Shown piece after piece: positions 18,259 to 26,923 of a DNA stretch of 64,000 nucleotides. Each line of letters opens with the position of its first letter. Positions within the stretch are counted from its first letter, which is position 1. Origin of the DNA: Streptomyces noursei (GTDB lineage Bacteria; Actinomycetota; Actinomycetes; Streptomycetales; Streptomycetaceae); contig NZ_LWBU01000169.1 of the NCBI RefSeq assembly GCF_001646665.1, positions 235,308-299,307 on the forward strand. The letters are read 5' to 3'. The notes beneath the pieces are model-generated. The model did not search any database. It worked only from the letters and a program-made list of their open reading frames with translations, and was not told where the DNA came from. Made by a program: the position numbers and the translations under genes.

Positions 18259-19047
18259 TCAGGCTGCGAGGGCGTAGAGCAGTACGGCCGGCGGGCCGCG
18301 CCTGATCACCGTGTGCTGGAGTGCGTCCGCCGCGGCGGGCGGCGGCGGGTCGTCCTCGGTGCGCGGACGCGCCGGTCCGCCCGCGGGCAGCGCGGGCAGC
18401 CCGGCGACCAGGGCGCGTACGAGGGCGAGGGTGGCGCGCAGTGCGCGGACGAGCGCCCCTTCGGCGAGCCCCGCGGCGCCGCGCGTCGACAGCCGGACCA
18501 GCTTCAGCAGCGCGAGGTCCCCGCGCCGCAGCAGCCAGCCGGTCGCCACGGCGGCCAGCAGGTGCCCGAGGACCATGGGGAGGCTGGGCCACAGCCCGGC
18601 GGCGGGCTCCGCCGCGTGCCCGGCGTGCCCCGCGTGGGGGACGGCGGTGGCCGGATCCAGCCCGGCGCGGGTGACGATCCGGTGCGCGTCGGCGGGGCTC
18701 AGCGACGACGCGCCCGCCCCGCACACCAGTTTGGCAGCCATCCGGATCAGTGCGTCGTCCGCCCGTTCGCCGATATCCACCGTGAGCTGCTGCCGCTGTC
18801 CGAGCCCGAACAGCGCGTGCAGGCCCAGCTGGCCGCCGGCCAGCGCCGTGGCGATCACGGGGAGCGAACGCTCGCGCCCGGCGAACGGCACGACCGACGC
18901 GAACACGCAGAGGAACCCGAGGGCCAGCGTCCACCACGGGACGGTCTCGCAGGCCGCGAGCACATGTCCCAGCGCGGACAGCACGAGGCAGACCGCGGTG
19001 AACACCGCGGCCCTCAGCAGCCGCGGACCAGCGGAAGGGGCAGACAT
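18259..19047 (-). CDS. Integral membrane protein heading the copper operon
   Basis: 262 residues with about five hydrophobic segments. The middle of the protein has a His-rich loop (VPHAGHAGHAAEP) facing a membrane span, which suggests metal contact. ATG 19047 is used; a longer frame to 19086 adds hydrophilic residues without a ribosome site. It is the first gene of the minus-strand copper cluster, 83 bases before ycnI. The family is not recognised; a role in copper handling is inferred only from neighbours. Confidence 0.7.
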   Translation of the reverse strand: MSAPSAGPRLLRAAVFTAVCLVLSALGHVLAACETVPWWTLALGFLCVFASVVPFAGRERSLPVIATALAGGQLGLHALFGLGQRQQLTVDIGERADDALIRMAAKLVCGAGASSLSPADAHRIVTRAGLDPATAVPHAGHAGHAAEPAAGLWPSLPMVLGHLLAAVATGWLLRRGDLALLKLVRLSTRGAAGLAEGALVRALRATLALVRALVAGLPALPAGGPARPRTEDDPPPPAAADALQHTVIRRGPPAVLLYALAA

Positions 19048-19281
19048 GGCCGGGCCATCATCGCACTGCGCCCCTTCCCTCCACACGGCAGGTCCGGAAG
19101 GTCACCGTTTCGCCGCCTCGGTCCGCAAGCACCGGACAGAGTCCGACACACGCCGACATACACCGGCGTACGGGCTACGCATATCCGCCGAACGGGGGCT
19201 GTCGCGTCAACGCGGCGCTTACCACGCAGAGGTGGGGGCAATACGTAACGGTATGTCGAGCCGCAGCCAGGAGGCTGGAGC

Positions 19282-19734
19282 ATGAGCATCTGGTGGTCTC
19301 TCCATTTGCGGCGCGAGGCCGCGAGCGTCCCGCTCGCCCGGCGCCTCCTCCTCGGCACCATGGAGACCGCCGGCGTCGACCCGGAGATCTCCTACGACCT
19401 GTCCCTCGCCCTCACCGAGGCGTGCGCCAACGCGGTGGAGCACGGCGGGCGGACGGAGACCGGCGACGTCTGCGCGGAGTACCGCGTCACCGCCTACCTC
19501 GACGGCGAGAAGTGCCGGATCGAAGTCGCGGACTCGGGCCCCGGCTTCCCGTCCGGACCGGCGCCCACGGTCCGCAGGACCGCCCCGGAGGCCGAGAACG
19601 GACGGGGCCTGCGCCTCATCGAGGAGCTGGCCGACCACGTCCACTTCGGCAACAGATCGGGACGCGGCGGCGCGGTCGTCAGCTTCGACAAGATCGTCAA
19701 GTGGCGTACGGACGCCCCGCTCGTGGCGTCCTGA
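19282..19734 (+). CDS. RsbW-like ATP-binding (HATPase) regulatory protein
   Basis: 150 residues. The GHKL ATPase fold is shown by the N-box ALTEACANAVEHG (about residue 46), the G1 box VADSGPGFP and the G2 box GRGLRLIEELADHV. This single-domain form is typical of streptomycete anti-sigma or serine-kinase homologues that work with PP2C phosphatases. AGGAGG and GGAG precede ATG 19282. A PP2C phosphatase is encoded two genes away. Its sigma or anti-sigma partner is unknown. Confidence 0.85.
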   Translation: MSIWWSLHLRREAASVPLARRLLLGTMETAGVDPEISYDLSLALTEACANAVEHGGRTETGDVCAEYRVTAYLDGEKCRIEVADSGPGFPSGPAPTVRRTAPEAENGRGLRLIEELADHVHFGNRSGRGGAVVSFDKIVKWRTDAPLVAS

Positions 19735-19742
19735 CGGGCCCC

Positions 19743-19788
19743 GTGCGAAGGCCCCCCGCCCGGAGACACCGGCGGGGGGCCTTCGCAC
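19743..19788. terminator. Bidirectional hairpin terminator
   Basis: An 18-bp perfect stem, 19743-19760 with 19771-19788 (GTGCGAAGGCCCCCCGCC and its complement), with a ten-base loop. It separates the convergent HATPase and aminopeptidase P genes. Confidence 0.85.
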
Positions 19789-19801
19789 GCGTGGCGCGGA
19801 C

Positions 19802-21265
19802 TCAGCCCTTCAGGCCCGCCATCCACGCCTCGACCTCGTCCGACCGGCGCGGCAGCGCGGCCGACAGGTTCCGGTTGCCGTCCTCCGTGACCAGGATGTC
19901 GTCCTCGATCCGGACGCCGATGCCCCGGTACTCCTCCGGCACCGTCAGGTCGTCCGCCTGGAAGTACAGGCCCGGCTCGACGGTCAGGCACATGCCCGGC
20001 TCCAGCACGCCGTCCACGTACGTCTCGGTCCGCGCGGCCGCGCAGTCGTGCACGTCCATGCCGAGCATGTGACCGGTGCCGTGCAGGGTCCACCGGCGCT
20101 GGAGGCCCAGCTCCAGGACCTTCTCGACGTCCATGTCGCCGAGCAGGCCCCAGGACACCAGCCGCTCGGCCAGCACCCGCTGCGCGGCGTCGTGGAAGGC
20201 GCGGTACGGAGCGCCCGGCCGCACCGCCGCGATGCCCGCCTCCTGGGCGTCGTACACCGCGTCGTAGATCTTGCGCTGGAGCTCGGTGAACCGGCCGTTG
20301 ATCGGCAGCGTCCGCGTCACGTCGGCCGTGTACAGGGTCGTCGTCTCCACGCCCGCGTCCAGCAGCAGCAGCTCGCCGGAGCGGACCGGGCCGTCGTTGC
20401 GCACCCAGTGCAGGGTCGTGGCGTGCGGTCCGGCCGCGCAGATCGAGCCGTAGCCGATGTCGTTGCCCTCGACGCGGGCGCGCAGGAAGAAGGTGCCCTC
20501 GATGTACCGCTCGCTGGTCGCCTCGGCCTTGTCCAGGACGCGGACGACGTCCTCGAAGCCGCGCGCGGTCGAGTCGCAGGCGCGCTGCAGCTCGCCGATC
20601 TCGAACTCGTCCTTCACCAGGCGCGCCTCGGAGAGGTACACCCGCAGCTCCTCGTCGCGCTCGGCGGTGACCTTGTCGGTCAGGGCCGCCTCGATGCCCG
20701 CGTCGTGACCGCGCACCACGCGCACCGGGCCGGTCGCCTCCTTCAGGGCGGCCGGCAGCTCGCGCACGTCCTTGGCCGGGATGCCGAGCAGCTGCTCCGC
20801 CTCGGTCAGCGAGTGCCGGCGGCCCACCCACAGCTCGCCCTGGCCGTCCAGCCAGAACTCGCCGTTCTCCCGGTCGGAGCGCGGCAGCAGGTAGATCGTC
20901 GCCGCGTGGCCGCCGGCCTTGCGCGGCTCCAGCACCAGCACGCCGTCGTGGGTGTGGTCACCGGTGAGGTACGCGTACTCCGTCGACGGGCGGAAGGCGT
21001 ACTCCGTGTCGTTGGAGCGGGTCCGCAGGTTGCCCGCGGGGATCACCAGGCGCTCGCCGGGGAAGCGCGCGGACAGCGCCGCGCGGCGGGCGGCGGTGTG
21101 GGCCGCCTGGGGAAGGGGCTCCAGGCCGTGCAGCTCGGTGTCGGCCCAGCCGGACTTCATGTTCTCGGCGAGCTCGTCGGACACGCCCGGGTACAGGCCG
21201 TTCTTGCGCTGCTTGATCGGCTCGTCGGTCTCTTCCGGGGTCTCCGGGGTGAGCTCTTCGGACAC
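19802..21265 (-). CDS. pepP: Xaa-Pro aminopeptidase (aminopeptidase P)
   Basis: 487 residues. It removes N-terminal residues that precede proline. The creatinase-type N domain is followed by the metallopeptidase domain with dinuclear ligands in order: Asp in LLLDAGVE, Asp in YTADVTRTLP, His in HGTGHMLGMDVHD, Glu in TVEPGLYF and Glu in GVRIEDDILV. GTG 21265 is preceded by AGGAGG; the upstream ATG 21292 would place that ribosome site inside the coding region. It lies downstream of the PP2C gene on the same strand. Confidence 0.92.
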   Translation of the reverse strand: MSEELTPETPEETDEPIKQRKNGLYPGVSDELAENMKSGWADTELHGLEPLPQAAHTAARRAALSARFPGERLVIPAGNLRTRSNDTEYAFRPSTEYAYLTGDHTHDGVLVLEPRKAGGHAATIYLLPRSDRENGEFWLDGQGELWVGRRHSLTEAEQLLGIPAKDVRELPAALKEATGPVRVVRGHDAGIEAALTDKVTAERDEELRVYLSEARLVKDEFEIGELQRACDSTARGFEDVVRVLDKAEATSERYIEGTFFLRARVEGNDIGYGSICAAGPHATTLHWVRNDGPVRSGELLLLDAGVETTTLYTADVTRTLPINGRFTELQRKIYDAVYDAQEAGIAAVRPGAPYRAFHDAAQRVLAERLVSWGLLGDMDVEKVLELGLQRRWTLHGTGHMLGMDVHDCAAARTETYVDGVLEPGMCLTVEPGLYFQADDLTVPEEYRGIGVRIEDDILVTEDGNRNLSAALPRRSDEVEAWMAGLKG

Positions 21266-21378
21266 GGGTCCGCCTCCTGATCGATACGACATTCGACCTC
21301 CCCCACGCCCTCGGATGTCGGGCAGGGGGGACCGCACTCCATCGTACGGTCGTACGGAGGACCGGCCAGGGGCCCGCG

Positions 21379-22770
21379 TCACTCGAAGCGGGCGGCCAGC
21401 ACGACGACGTCCTCGTCCCCGGTACCGCCGTCCGGCAGCACCGTCCGCAGCACGTGGTCGGCGACGGCGCCCGGGTCGGACCGGTCCGCCGCGGGAACGG
21501 TCGCCGCGGCCGCGTGCAGCCGCGCGAAGGCCCGGTCCATGGAGTCCCCGGTACGCCGCAGCAGCCCGTCCGTGTAGAGGAGCACCGTCTCGCCCGGCTC
21601 GGGCGCCAGCTCCACGCTCGGCGCCTCCCAGCAGGCCAGCATCCCGAGCGGGGCCGACAGGGACGTCTCGACGAACTCGGTCCGCCGCTCGCCCACGATC
21701 AGCGGCGGCGTGTGCCCCGCCCCGGCCAGCACGATCCTGCGGTGCGCCGGCTCGGCGTACGCGAAGAGCGCGGTGGCCGACCGGGCCGGCTCGGTCAGCC
21801 GCAGCAGCAGCTCCAGGTCGGAGAGGACGGCGACGGGGTCCTCGCCCTCCATCACCGCGTACGCCCGCAGCGAGGCGCGCAGCCGCCCCATCGCGGCCAG
21901 CGCGCTCGGCCCCGCCCCGGACACCGACCCGACCGCCAGGCCGAGCGCGCCCTCCGGCAGCGGCAGCGCGTCGTACCAGTCGCCGCCGCCCTGCGGCCCG
22001 GTGCGGTGCCGGGCGGCGAGCCGGACGCCCGGGACGCGCGGCAGCCGGCTGGGCAGCAGCTCCTCGGCGATGGTGGCCATCCTGGCGCGGCCGCGCTCCA
22101 GCTCCACCAGCCGTGCCAGGTGCTCGGAGGCGTACTGCCCGTAGAGGCCGACCAGGTGGCGCCGCCCCTCGGCGGGTTCGGCGGGCTCGTCGTACAGCCA
22201 GACGGCCGCGCCCAGCCGCCCCGCCGTGCCGGTGACGAGCGGAACGGCGTAGCTGGCGGCGTAGCCGAGGCGGGCGGCGACCTCGCGGTGGCGCGGGTCG
22301 AGGCCCTCGTCGGCGAAGAGGTCGGGCACGGCGACGGCGCCGGGCCGGCGCCGCTCGGCGAGGGGCTCGTCGGGCAGGTCGTCCAGGATGCGGCCGTAGG
22401 AGGTGGCGCTGCGCGGCACGGTCTCGATGGTGCCGATGTCCGCGTGGGCCAGGCCCAGGCCGATGGTGGTGGTGGGGCCGAGGCCGTCCGCGGGTTCGAG
22501 GACGGCCATGCCGCGGCGGGCTCCGACGAGTGCGGCGCCGGCGCGCAGCACCTCCCGCAGGGCCTCGTCGACGGTGCCGGTGCGGATGAGCCGTTCGGTG
22601 AGTTCGTGGAGCGTGGTGAGGTCGGAGACCCAGCCCGCCAGTCTGTCCTGGATCATCGCGCCGGGCGCGATCGGGGGGGTCGGGAGGCCGGACAGGGGCT
22701 CCGCAGTGTGCGCGGGCGCCGGAACAGTTGGATCGATTCCAGCCACTTTCGGCAGGTGAGGGGCGCTCAT
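21379..22770 (-). CDS. GAF-domain PP2C/SpoIIE-type protein phosphatase
   Basis: 463 residues. A GAF-like sensor region spans about 50-230 and a SpoIIE/RsbU-type phosphatase about 250-463, with GGGDWYDALPL (metal-binding Asp), AVGSVSGAGPSALAAMG and LLYTDGLLRR. These enzymes dephosphorylate anti-anti-sigma factors. Two upstream in-frame starts exist (22824 and 22893), but a TTGACA -35 with a TATCCA -10 lies at 22802-22829, so translation from ATG 22770 is more likely. The VSGHG of active phosphatases reads VSGAG here, while GDWYD is intact. Confidence 0.87.
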   Translation of the reverse strand: MSAPHLPKVAGIDPTVPAPAHTAEPLSGLPTPPIAPGAMIQDRLAGWVSDLTTLHELTERLIRTGTVDEALREVLRAGAALVGARRGMAVLEPADGLGPTTTIGLGLAHADIGTIETVPRSATSYGRILDDLPDEPLAERRRPGAVAVPDLFADEGLDPRHREVAARLGYAASYAVPLVTGTAGRLGAAVWLYDEPAEPAEGRRHLVGLYGQYASEHLARLVELERGRARMATIAEELLPSRLPRVPGVRLAARHRTGPQGGGDWYDALPLPEGALGLAVGSVSGAGPSALAAMGRLRASLRAYAVMEGEDPVAVLSDLELLLRLTEPARSATALFAYAEPAHRRIVLAGAGHTPPLIVGERRTEFVETSLSAPLGMLACWEAPSVELAPEPGETVLLYTDGLLRRTGDSMDRAFARLHAAAATVPAADRSDPGAVADHVLRTVLPDGGTGDEDVVVLAARFE

Positions 22771-22801
22771 GGCAGTCGGCTCTTCGACGGGCGCGTTTCG
22801 C

Positions 22802-22829
22802 TGGATAGCATCGCAAACCCCCATGTCAA
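22802..22829 (-). promoter_or_regulatory. Promoter of the PP2C gene
   Basis: Reading the minus strand, a perfect TTGACA -35 (22829-22824), 16-base spacer and TATCCA -10 (22807-22802), about 30 bases before ATG 22770. This promoter decides the start choice. Confidence 0.5.
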
Positions 22830-23418
22830 TCTGCGCCGCTGTCACTGGAACCACATCTACACGCAGAAGTGAGGGGATGTCCAGCATTGTCACGGCTCGG
22901 GCGCGCAGTATTTACGTGAACCGCAACTTGGCTCAAAAATGCCCCCCATGGACAGGATTTGCGGTCGACTGAGCCCCGTTCGAAAAGGGGTACCCCCAGG
23001 GGGCGGCGTCGGTGGACGCGGTCCGAGGGGGCGTCGTTCCGAGTCGGCTGGGTACGTAGACGGTGTCGGCCAGGGGCAGTTGGGGCAAGCCCGGAACCCG
23101 GCGGGAAGCCCTGGCGTCCTTGACCCCGAAGGCCGCGCCCCGTCCCCGAGTGGCGGGGAAAGAGAACAGCGGGACCGCCAGTGCGCGCCATGGGTGCGCC
23201 ACCCCCCGCCACGTGTTGAATGGACGGACACCCGGGCCGCGGCTCGGCCCACGCTCGGCGGGCCCCGGCGGTGTGCCTTGCCGCAGGCGAAGAGAGGCCG
23301 GCCCCGTGCCGGCACCGGCACGGGGCGGCGACGCGCCGGACCGTACGCACAGTGAACTGACGCACACCTTTTGTCCATGTGGATGACCTCGGCGTTCAAC
23401 GGAAAGGAACGAGCGCTC
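22830..23418. other. Long divergent intergenic region, no gene seen
   Basis: 589 bases between divergent genes. The open frames here lack codon bias. A small C5/G5 hairpin (GGGGTACCCCCAGGGGG near 22987) and a stretch of lower GC at 22905-22960 are the only structure I can see. It is long enough for two complex promoters. Confidence 0.4.
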
Positions 23419-24120
23419 ATGCGCGAGATCCTCGGAAGGCGACGCAGGCTCCGGTTCCGGCGCAGGAGGAGGCCCGTCCACCTGGACGCAGCGCTCCTGT
23501 GCGCCACCGAGTGGGACTGGCCCGTACTCCCCGGCGTGGGGCTCGAGGCGGCCGGGGGCGGCGCCGCGGGACGGGGCCGCGGCGACCGGGAACGCGGCTG
23601 TGCCTGTCCCGACCCCGAGTGCGTCGTACCCGGCGCACACCCCTTCGACCCCGGCCTCCTCGCGGCCTCCACCGACGAGCGCCTGGTGCGCTGGTGGTGG
23701 GGCAACCGCCCCGACGCCCCGGTCGTGCTCGCCACCGGCGGCCGCGCGCCGTGCGCGGTGAGCCTGCCCGCCGTCGCGGCGGCGCGGGCGCTGGGCGTGC
23801 TCGACCGGCGGGAGATGCGGCTCGGACCGGTGGTGGCGACGCCCACCCGCTGGTCCCTGCTGGTCGCCCCGTACACCCTCGAACAGCTGGGGGAGCTGCT
23901 GTACGTGAAGGACTGCGTGCCCAGCTCCCTGCGCTTCCACGGGGAGGGCGGCTACCTCGTGCTGCCGCCCTCGGAGACCGGGACCGGGCAGGTGCGCTGG
24001 GAACGCGCGCCGCTCGCCGGGTCCGCGTCCCCCTGGCTCCCGGACGTGGAGGCTGTCGTGGACGCGCTCGTCGAGGCGAGCACCAGCGCCCCGGACGGCG
24101 GCAGCCGGCTGCGTTACTGA
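23419..24120 (+). CDS. Primase-polymerase-like protein lacking catalytic acids
   Basis: 233 residues. The layout matches the bifunctional DNA primase/polymerase N-terminal domain: WDWPVLPG start, Cys-rich loop (CACPDPECVVPGAHPFDP), the WWWGNRPDAPVVLATGG segment and a later GEGGYLVLPPSE. Where active enzymes have a DxD after the ATG motif, this protein has AVSLP, and the SGGxH motif is altered. It therefore probably binds nucleic acid or nucleotide without synthesis. A basic N-terminus (REILGRRRRLRFRRRRR) may bind DNA. AAAGGA precedes ATG 23419. A second, catalytically intact relative is at 32809-33681. Confidence 0.6.
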   Translation: MREILGRRRRLRFRRRRRPVHLDAALLCATEWDWPVLPGVGLEAAGGGAAGRGRGDRERGCACPDPECVVPGAHPFDPGLLAASTDERLVRWWWGNRPDAPVVLATGGRAPCAVSLPAVAAARALGVLDRREMRLGPVVATPTRWSLLVAPYTLEQLGELLYVKDCVPSSLRFHGEGGYLVLPPSETGTGQVRWERAPLAGSASPWLPDVEAVVDALVEASTSAPDGGSRLRY

Positions 24121-24299
24121 GTCCCCGCCGCCCGCCGTCACCACCCCGGCCCCGCCGCCACCCGTGCGTCACTCGTACGGGTGCGAGCGGGGCCGAGTTG
24201 TACGGGATTCGGGCGCGCGGCCCCCGGGACGGCCGCGTCCCGTCGCTATCGTCGCCCCACCGTCATGTTTTCCCGGCCAGTTGGGCAGGTGGGGTCCCC

Positions 24300-24878
24300 A
24301 TGAATCTCCGCGTGATCGGGCTCGGGGCCGTGGTGCTGGCCGCCGCGCTGCTGTCGCCGGCCGCCTCCGCCGGACCGGCCGGCGCACCCGCCGCACCGGC
24401 CGGTCCGGCGGGCGCGGGCGGGGCCCCGGGGAAGGCGCCCGGGAGGGCACTCACGGAGGCGCCGGAGAAGGTGTCCGGGGAAGCGCCGGGGGAGGCGCCC
24501 GCGGAGGCGTCGGCACTTCTGGCCGGAATCGATGCCCCGCCGGCCGCCGGCACGGCTACCTGCGGGCCGGAGGTGGCCTCGCCGGACGGGGTGGAGGCGC
24601 AGACCTGCGTCCTGACCGAGGGCCGCGACACCTGGGCGCGCACGTACTACCGCAACGCGACCGGCGAGGAACTCGGCGCCGTACTCACCTTGATGGCGCC
24701 CGGCGGACGCACCGTACAAGCGCATTGCGAGGTGCGGGCGGAAGACGAACCGGGTGTTTGCGAGACGCCCGCGGAGCCGTCACGCGGGACTTCCGCCGAA
24801 TACACGGCAGTGGCGGAGTTCGCGGAGAGCGGGGAAAGTCCGCTGCTGCTGCGGTCGGGGAGCAACTCCGCCTCGTAG
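24300..24878 (+). CDS. Secreted hypothetical protein
   Basis: 192 residues. A Sec signal peptide (about 1-24, ending ASA) is followed by an Ala/Pro/Gly/Glu-rich low-complexity stretch (about 25-75) and a small domain with four cysteines (TATCGPEV, QTCVLTEG, AHCEV, GVCETP) that could form two disulphides. GTGGGG precedes ATG 24300. No family is recognised; cell-wall or extracellular location is inferred from the signal peptide. Confidence 0.7.
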   Translation: MNLRVIGLGAVVLAAALLSPAASAGPAGAPAAPAGPAGAGGAPGKAPGRALTEAPEKVSGEAPGEAPAEASALLAGIDAPPAAGTATCGPEVASPDGVEAQTCVLTEGRDTWARTYYRNATGEELGAVLTLMAPGGRTVQAHCEVRAEDEPGVCETPAEPSRGTSAEYTAVAEFAESGESPLLLRSGSNSAS

Positions 24879-24930
24879 CGCGCGAGTTGGGGCGCCGGGG
24901 CGGAAGGGTCCATTCCGCGGAAATGGAAGG

Positions 24931-24970
24931 GCCCGGTCGCTGGCGACGGGGGATGCACCAGCGACCGGGC
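24931..24970 (+). terminator. Hairpin terminator
   Basis: GCCCGGTCGCTGG (24931-24943) pairs with CCAGCGACCGGGC (24958-24970), 13 bp, 14-base loop, downstream of the secreted-protein gene. The remaining 150 bases before the next convergent gene contain nothing recognisable. Confidence 0.7.
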
Positions 24971-25128
24971 TTCAAGCACCGTAACAAGAGATCGGCTGTT
25001 CGCAAATTCGATCTCAGTAATTCGGACAGGGATTTACCTTCGGGTACGCGTCATTGTGGCGGAAGTCACCGACCGGTCGGGATGTGCGGCGATTCCGGCT
25101 CTGCTAACGGTCCCGGCCGGCCCGCCGG

Positions 25129-26115
25129 TCAGCTCAGGGTGACCTGGCGGTTGGTGAGGCCGCCGCGTGCCCGCCGCTCCTCCGCCGTCAGCGGCGCGTC
25201 GTCGGCGAGCGCGCCCGCGAGCCGCTCCGCGAAGTCGGCGGCCGGCTGCTCGCACTCCTTCGCGCCCATCCCCGTCGGCAGGTCCCACACCGGCACCACG
25301 AGCCCGTGCGCACGGAACGAGCCGACCAGCCGGGTGCCGTCGCCGAGGGAGGACCGTCCGGCGGCGTGCAGCCGGGCCAGCGCGTCGAGCAGCTGCTCCT
25401 CGGGGTGCGGCATGACCCAGCGCAGGTGGTTCTTCTCGGGCGTCTCGCACCAGTACGCGGCGTCCACGCCGGACAGCCGGACCGTCGGGATCGCGGCGGC
25501 GTTGGCCCGCTCCAGGGAGGCGGCCACCTCCGGGGCGGCGCTCTTCTCGGCGTCCGGCACCCAGAACTCGAAGCCCGGGTGGACGACCGGCTCGAAGGCG
25601 GCGTCCGCGTCCAGCAGGTCCTGGAGGCGCGGGCCGTCCGCCCGGCTCCCCGCCGGGGCGCCACCGGCCGCGACCGGCGTGCCCGGCTCGGCCTCCAGCG
25701 CGCGCCGCAGGGTGTCCGCGAGGTCCCGGCTCAGGTCGCCGGAGGAGGTGTCGTTCTGCAGGGCCAGCAGGACCGAGCCGTCGTCGCGGCGGAGCGCGGG
25801 CCAGGCCATGGGCAGCACGGTCGCCAGCGTCACCGAGGGCATGCCCTCGGGCAGGCCGCCCGCGAGGTGCAGCGGCGCGGTGGCGGCCGGGACCAGTTCG
25901 CGCAGGGCGACCCAGTCGCACTCGCCGGGCAGGCCCTCGAAGGGACGCTGGACCAGCTCGGTCACCGCGTGCGCGGCCGCCCGGCCGTGACAGGCCTTGT
26001 AGCGGCGGCCCGAACCGCAGGGGCAGGGCTCGCGGGCCCCGACGACCGGGATCTCGCCCTCCTTCAGCTGCGCCTGGGGCTTCCCGGCCTTGGTCTGGGG
26101 ACGCTTCTTGCCCAT
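25129..26115 (-). CDS. SEC-C motif protein (DUF5926-like)
   Basis: 328 residues. The N-terminus carries a zinc-binding SEC-C motif, EPCPCGSGRRYKACHG near residues 29-44, after a Lys-rich start (MGKKRPQTKAGKP). The rest is a conserved actinobacterial domain without known activity. SEC-C motifs in SecA mediate SecB and ribosome contact, but a link to secretion here is only analogy. ATG 26115 follows directly on a region without coding bias. Confidence 0.8.
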   Translation of the reverse strand: MGKKRPQTKAGKPQAQLKEGEIPVVGAREPCPCGSGRRYKACHGRAAAHAVTELVQRPFEGLPGECDWVALRELVPAATAPLHLAGGLPEGMPSVTLATVLPMAWPALRRDDGSVLLALQNDTSSGDLSRDLADTLRRALEAEPGTPVAAGGAPAGSRADGPRLQDLLDADAAFEPVVHPGFEFWVPDAEKSAAPEVAASLERANAAAIPTVRLSGVDAAYWCETPEKNHLRWVMPHPEEQLLDALARLHAAGRSSLGDGTRLVGSFRAHGLVVPVWDLPTGMGAKECEQPAADFAERLAGALADDAPLTAEERRARGGLTNRQVTLS

Positions 26116-26249
26116 GGTGTGACTTCTCCCGTAACGGCGGTGCGGCACTGCTGTGTCGGCCGCGAGCCTAGCCGCCCGGGGGCACCGGCCGGGTCACGCG
26201 CCGGTGCGCCGCCCGGGGGCGTCCGCCGGTGGCCGCCCGCCCGGGAGGG

Positions 26250-26783
26250 TCAGTCGACGTCCTCGAAGGTGTCGTACACCCCGTACGCGTCCAGGAAGTC
26301 GAAGCCGGGAGCCGTGACGCGCGTAGCGAAGTCGTCGCGCCGGTGCCCTCCCGTGAGGACCACCCACACCGTCACCTCGCCCGCCGCGCTGTCCCGTACG
26401 CCCCAGTCCTGGGCGAGCGCACTGATGATGTTGAGCCCCCGGCCGCCGCGCGCGGTCACCGAGGGCGTCGACGGAACCGGTCGGGTGGGACCACCCCCGT
26501 CCGTCACCTCGACGGTCAGCGAGCCCCGTTCGTCGACGCGCCAGGCGGCGCGGACGTCGCCGTCGCCCACCTCCACGCCCCGGCCCAGCGGTCTGCCGTG
26601 CCGACAGGAATTGCTGAGCAGTTCGGACAGGACCAGTACGGCGTCGTCGACGACCGATTCGGCCACACCGCCGCGGCGGAGCTCCTCCCGCATGCGGTGC
26701 CTCGCCTCACCCACGCCCGCAGGGCCATGGGGTACGGCCATGCTCGACGACGTGGGCACCTCCTGTGCCACCACCAACGCCAC
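26250..26783 (-). CDS. HATPase-domain anti-sigma-like regulator
   Basis: 177 residues. GHKL motifs are visible: N-box VLVLSELLSNSCRHG, G1 VTDGGGPTRP and G2 GGRGLNIISALAQDWGV. This is the RsbW-like single-domain type frequent in streptomycetes. An excellent ribosome site (AAAGGAGGT, CCTCC on the plus strand at 26792-26796) lies eight bases before GTG 26783, which decides the start over the longer open frame to 26870 and over ATG 26742. Partner unknown. Confidence 0.85.
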   Translation of the reverse strand: MALVVAQEVPTSSSMAVPHGPAGVGEARHRMREELRRGGVAESVVDDAVLVLSELLSNSCRHGRPLGRGVEVGDGDVRAAWRVDERGSLTVEVTDGGGPTRPVPSTPSVTARGGRGLNIISALAQDWGVRDSAAGEVTVWVVLTGGHRRDDFATRVTAPGFDFLDAYGVYDTFEDVD

Positions 26784-26923
26784 CCCCGAGACCTCCTTTG
26801 CCCCACGCCACGGTGTGGATGCCCCAATGGACTGGACCGGAAACCGGCCAACCGGTGCGCAGTGACGCACCTGTCACGGACCGGTACGCAGCGCACGCGT
26901 CCGGGCGCGGGGCGTGACGGAGG

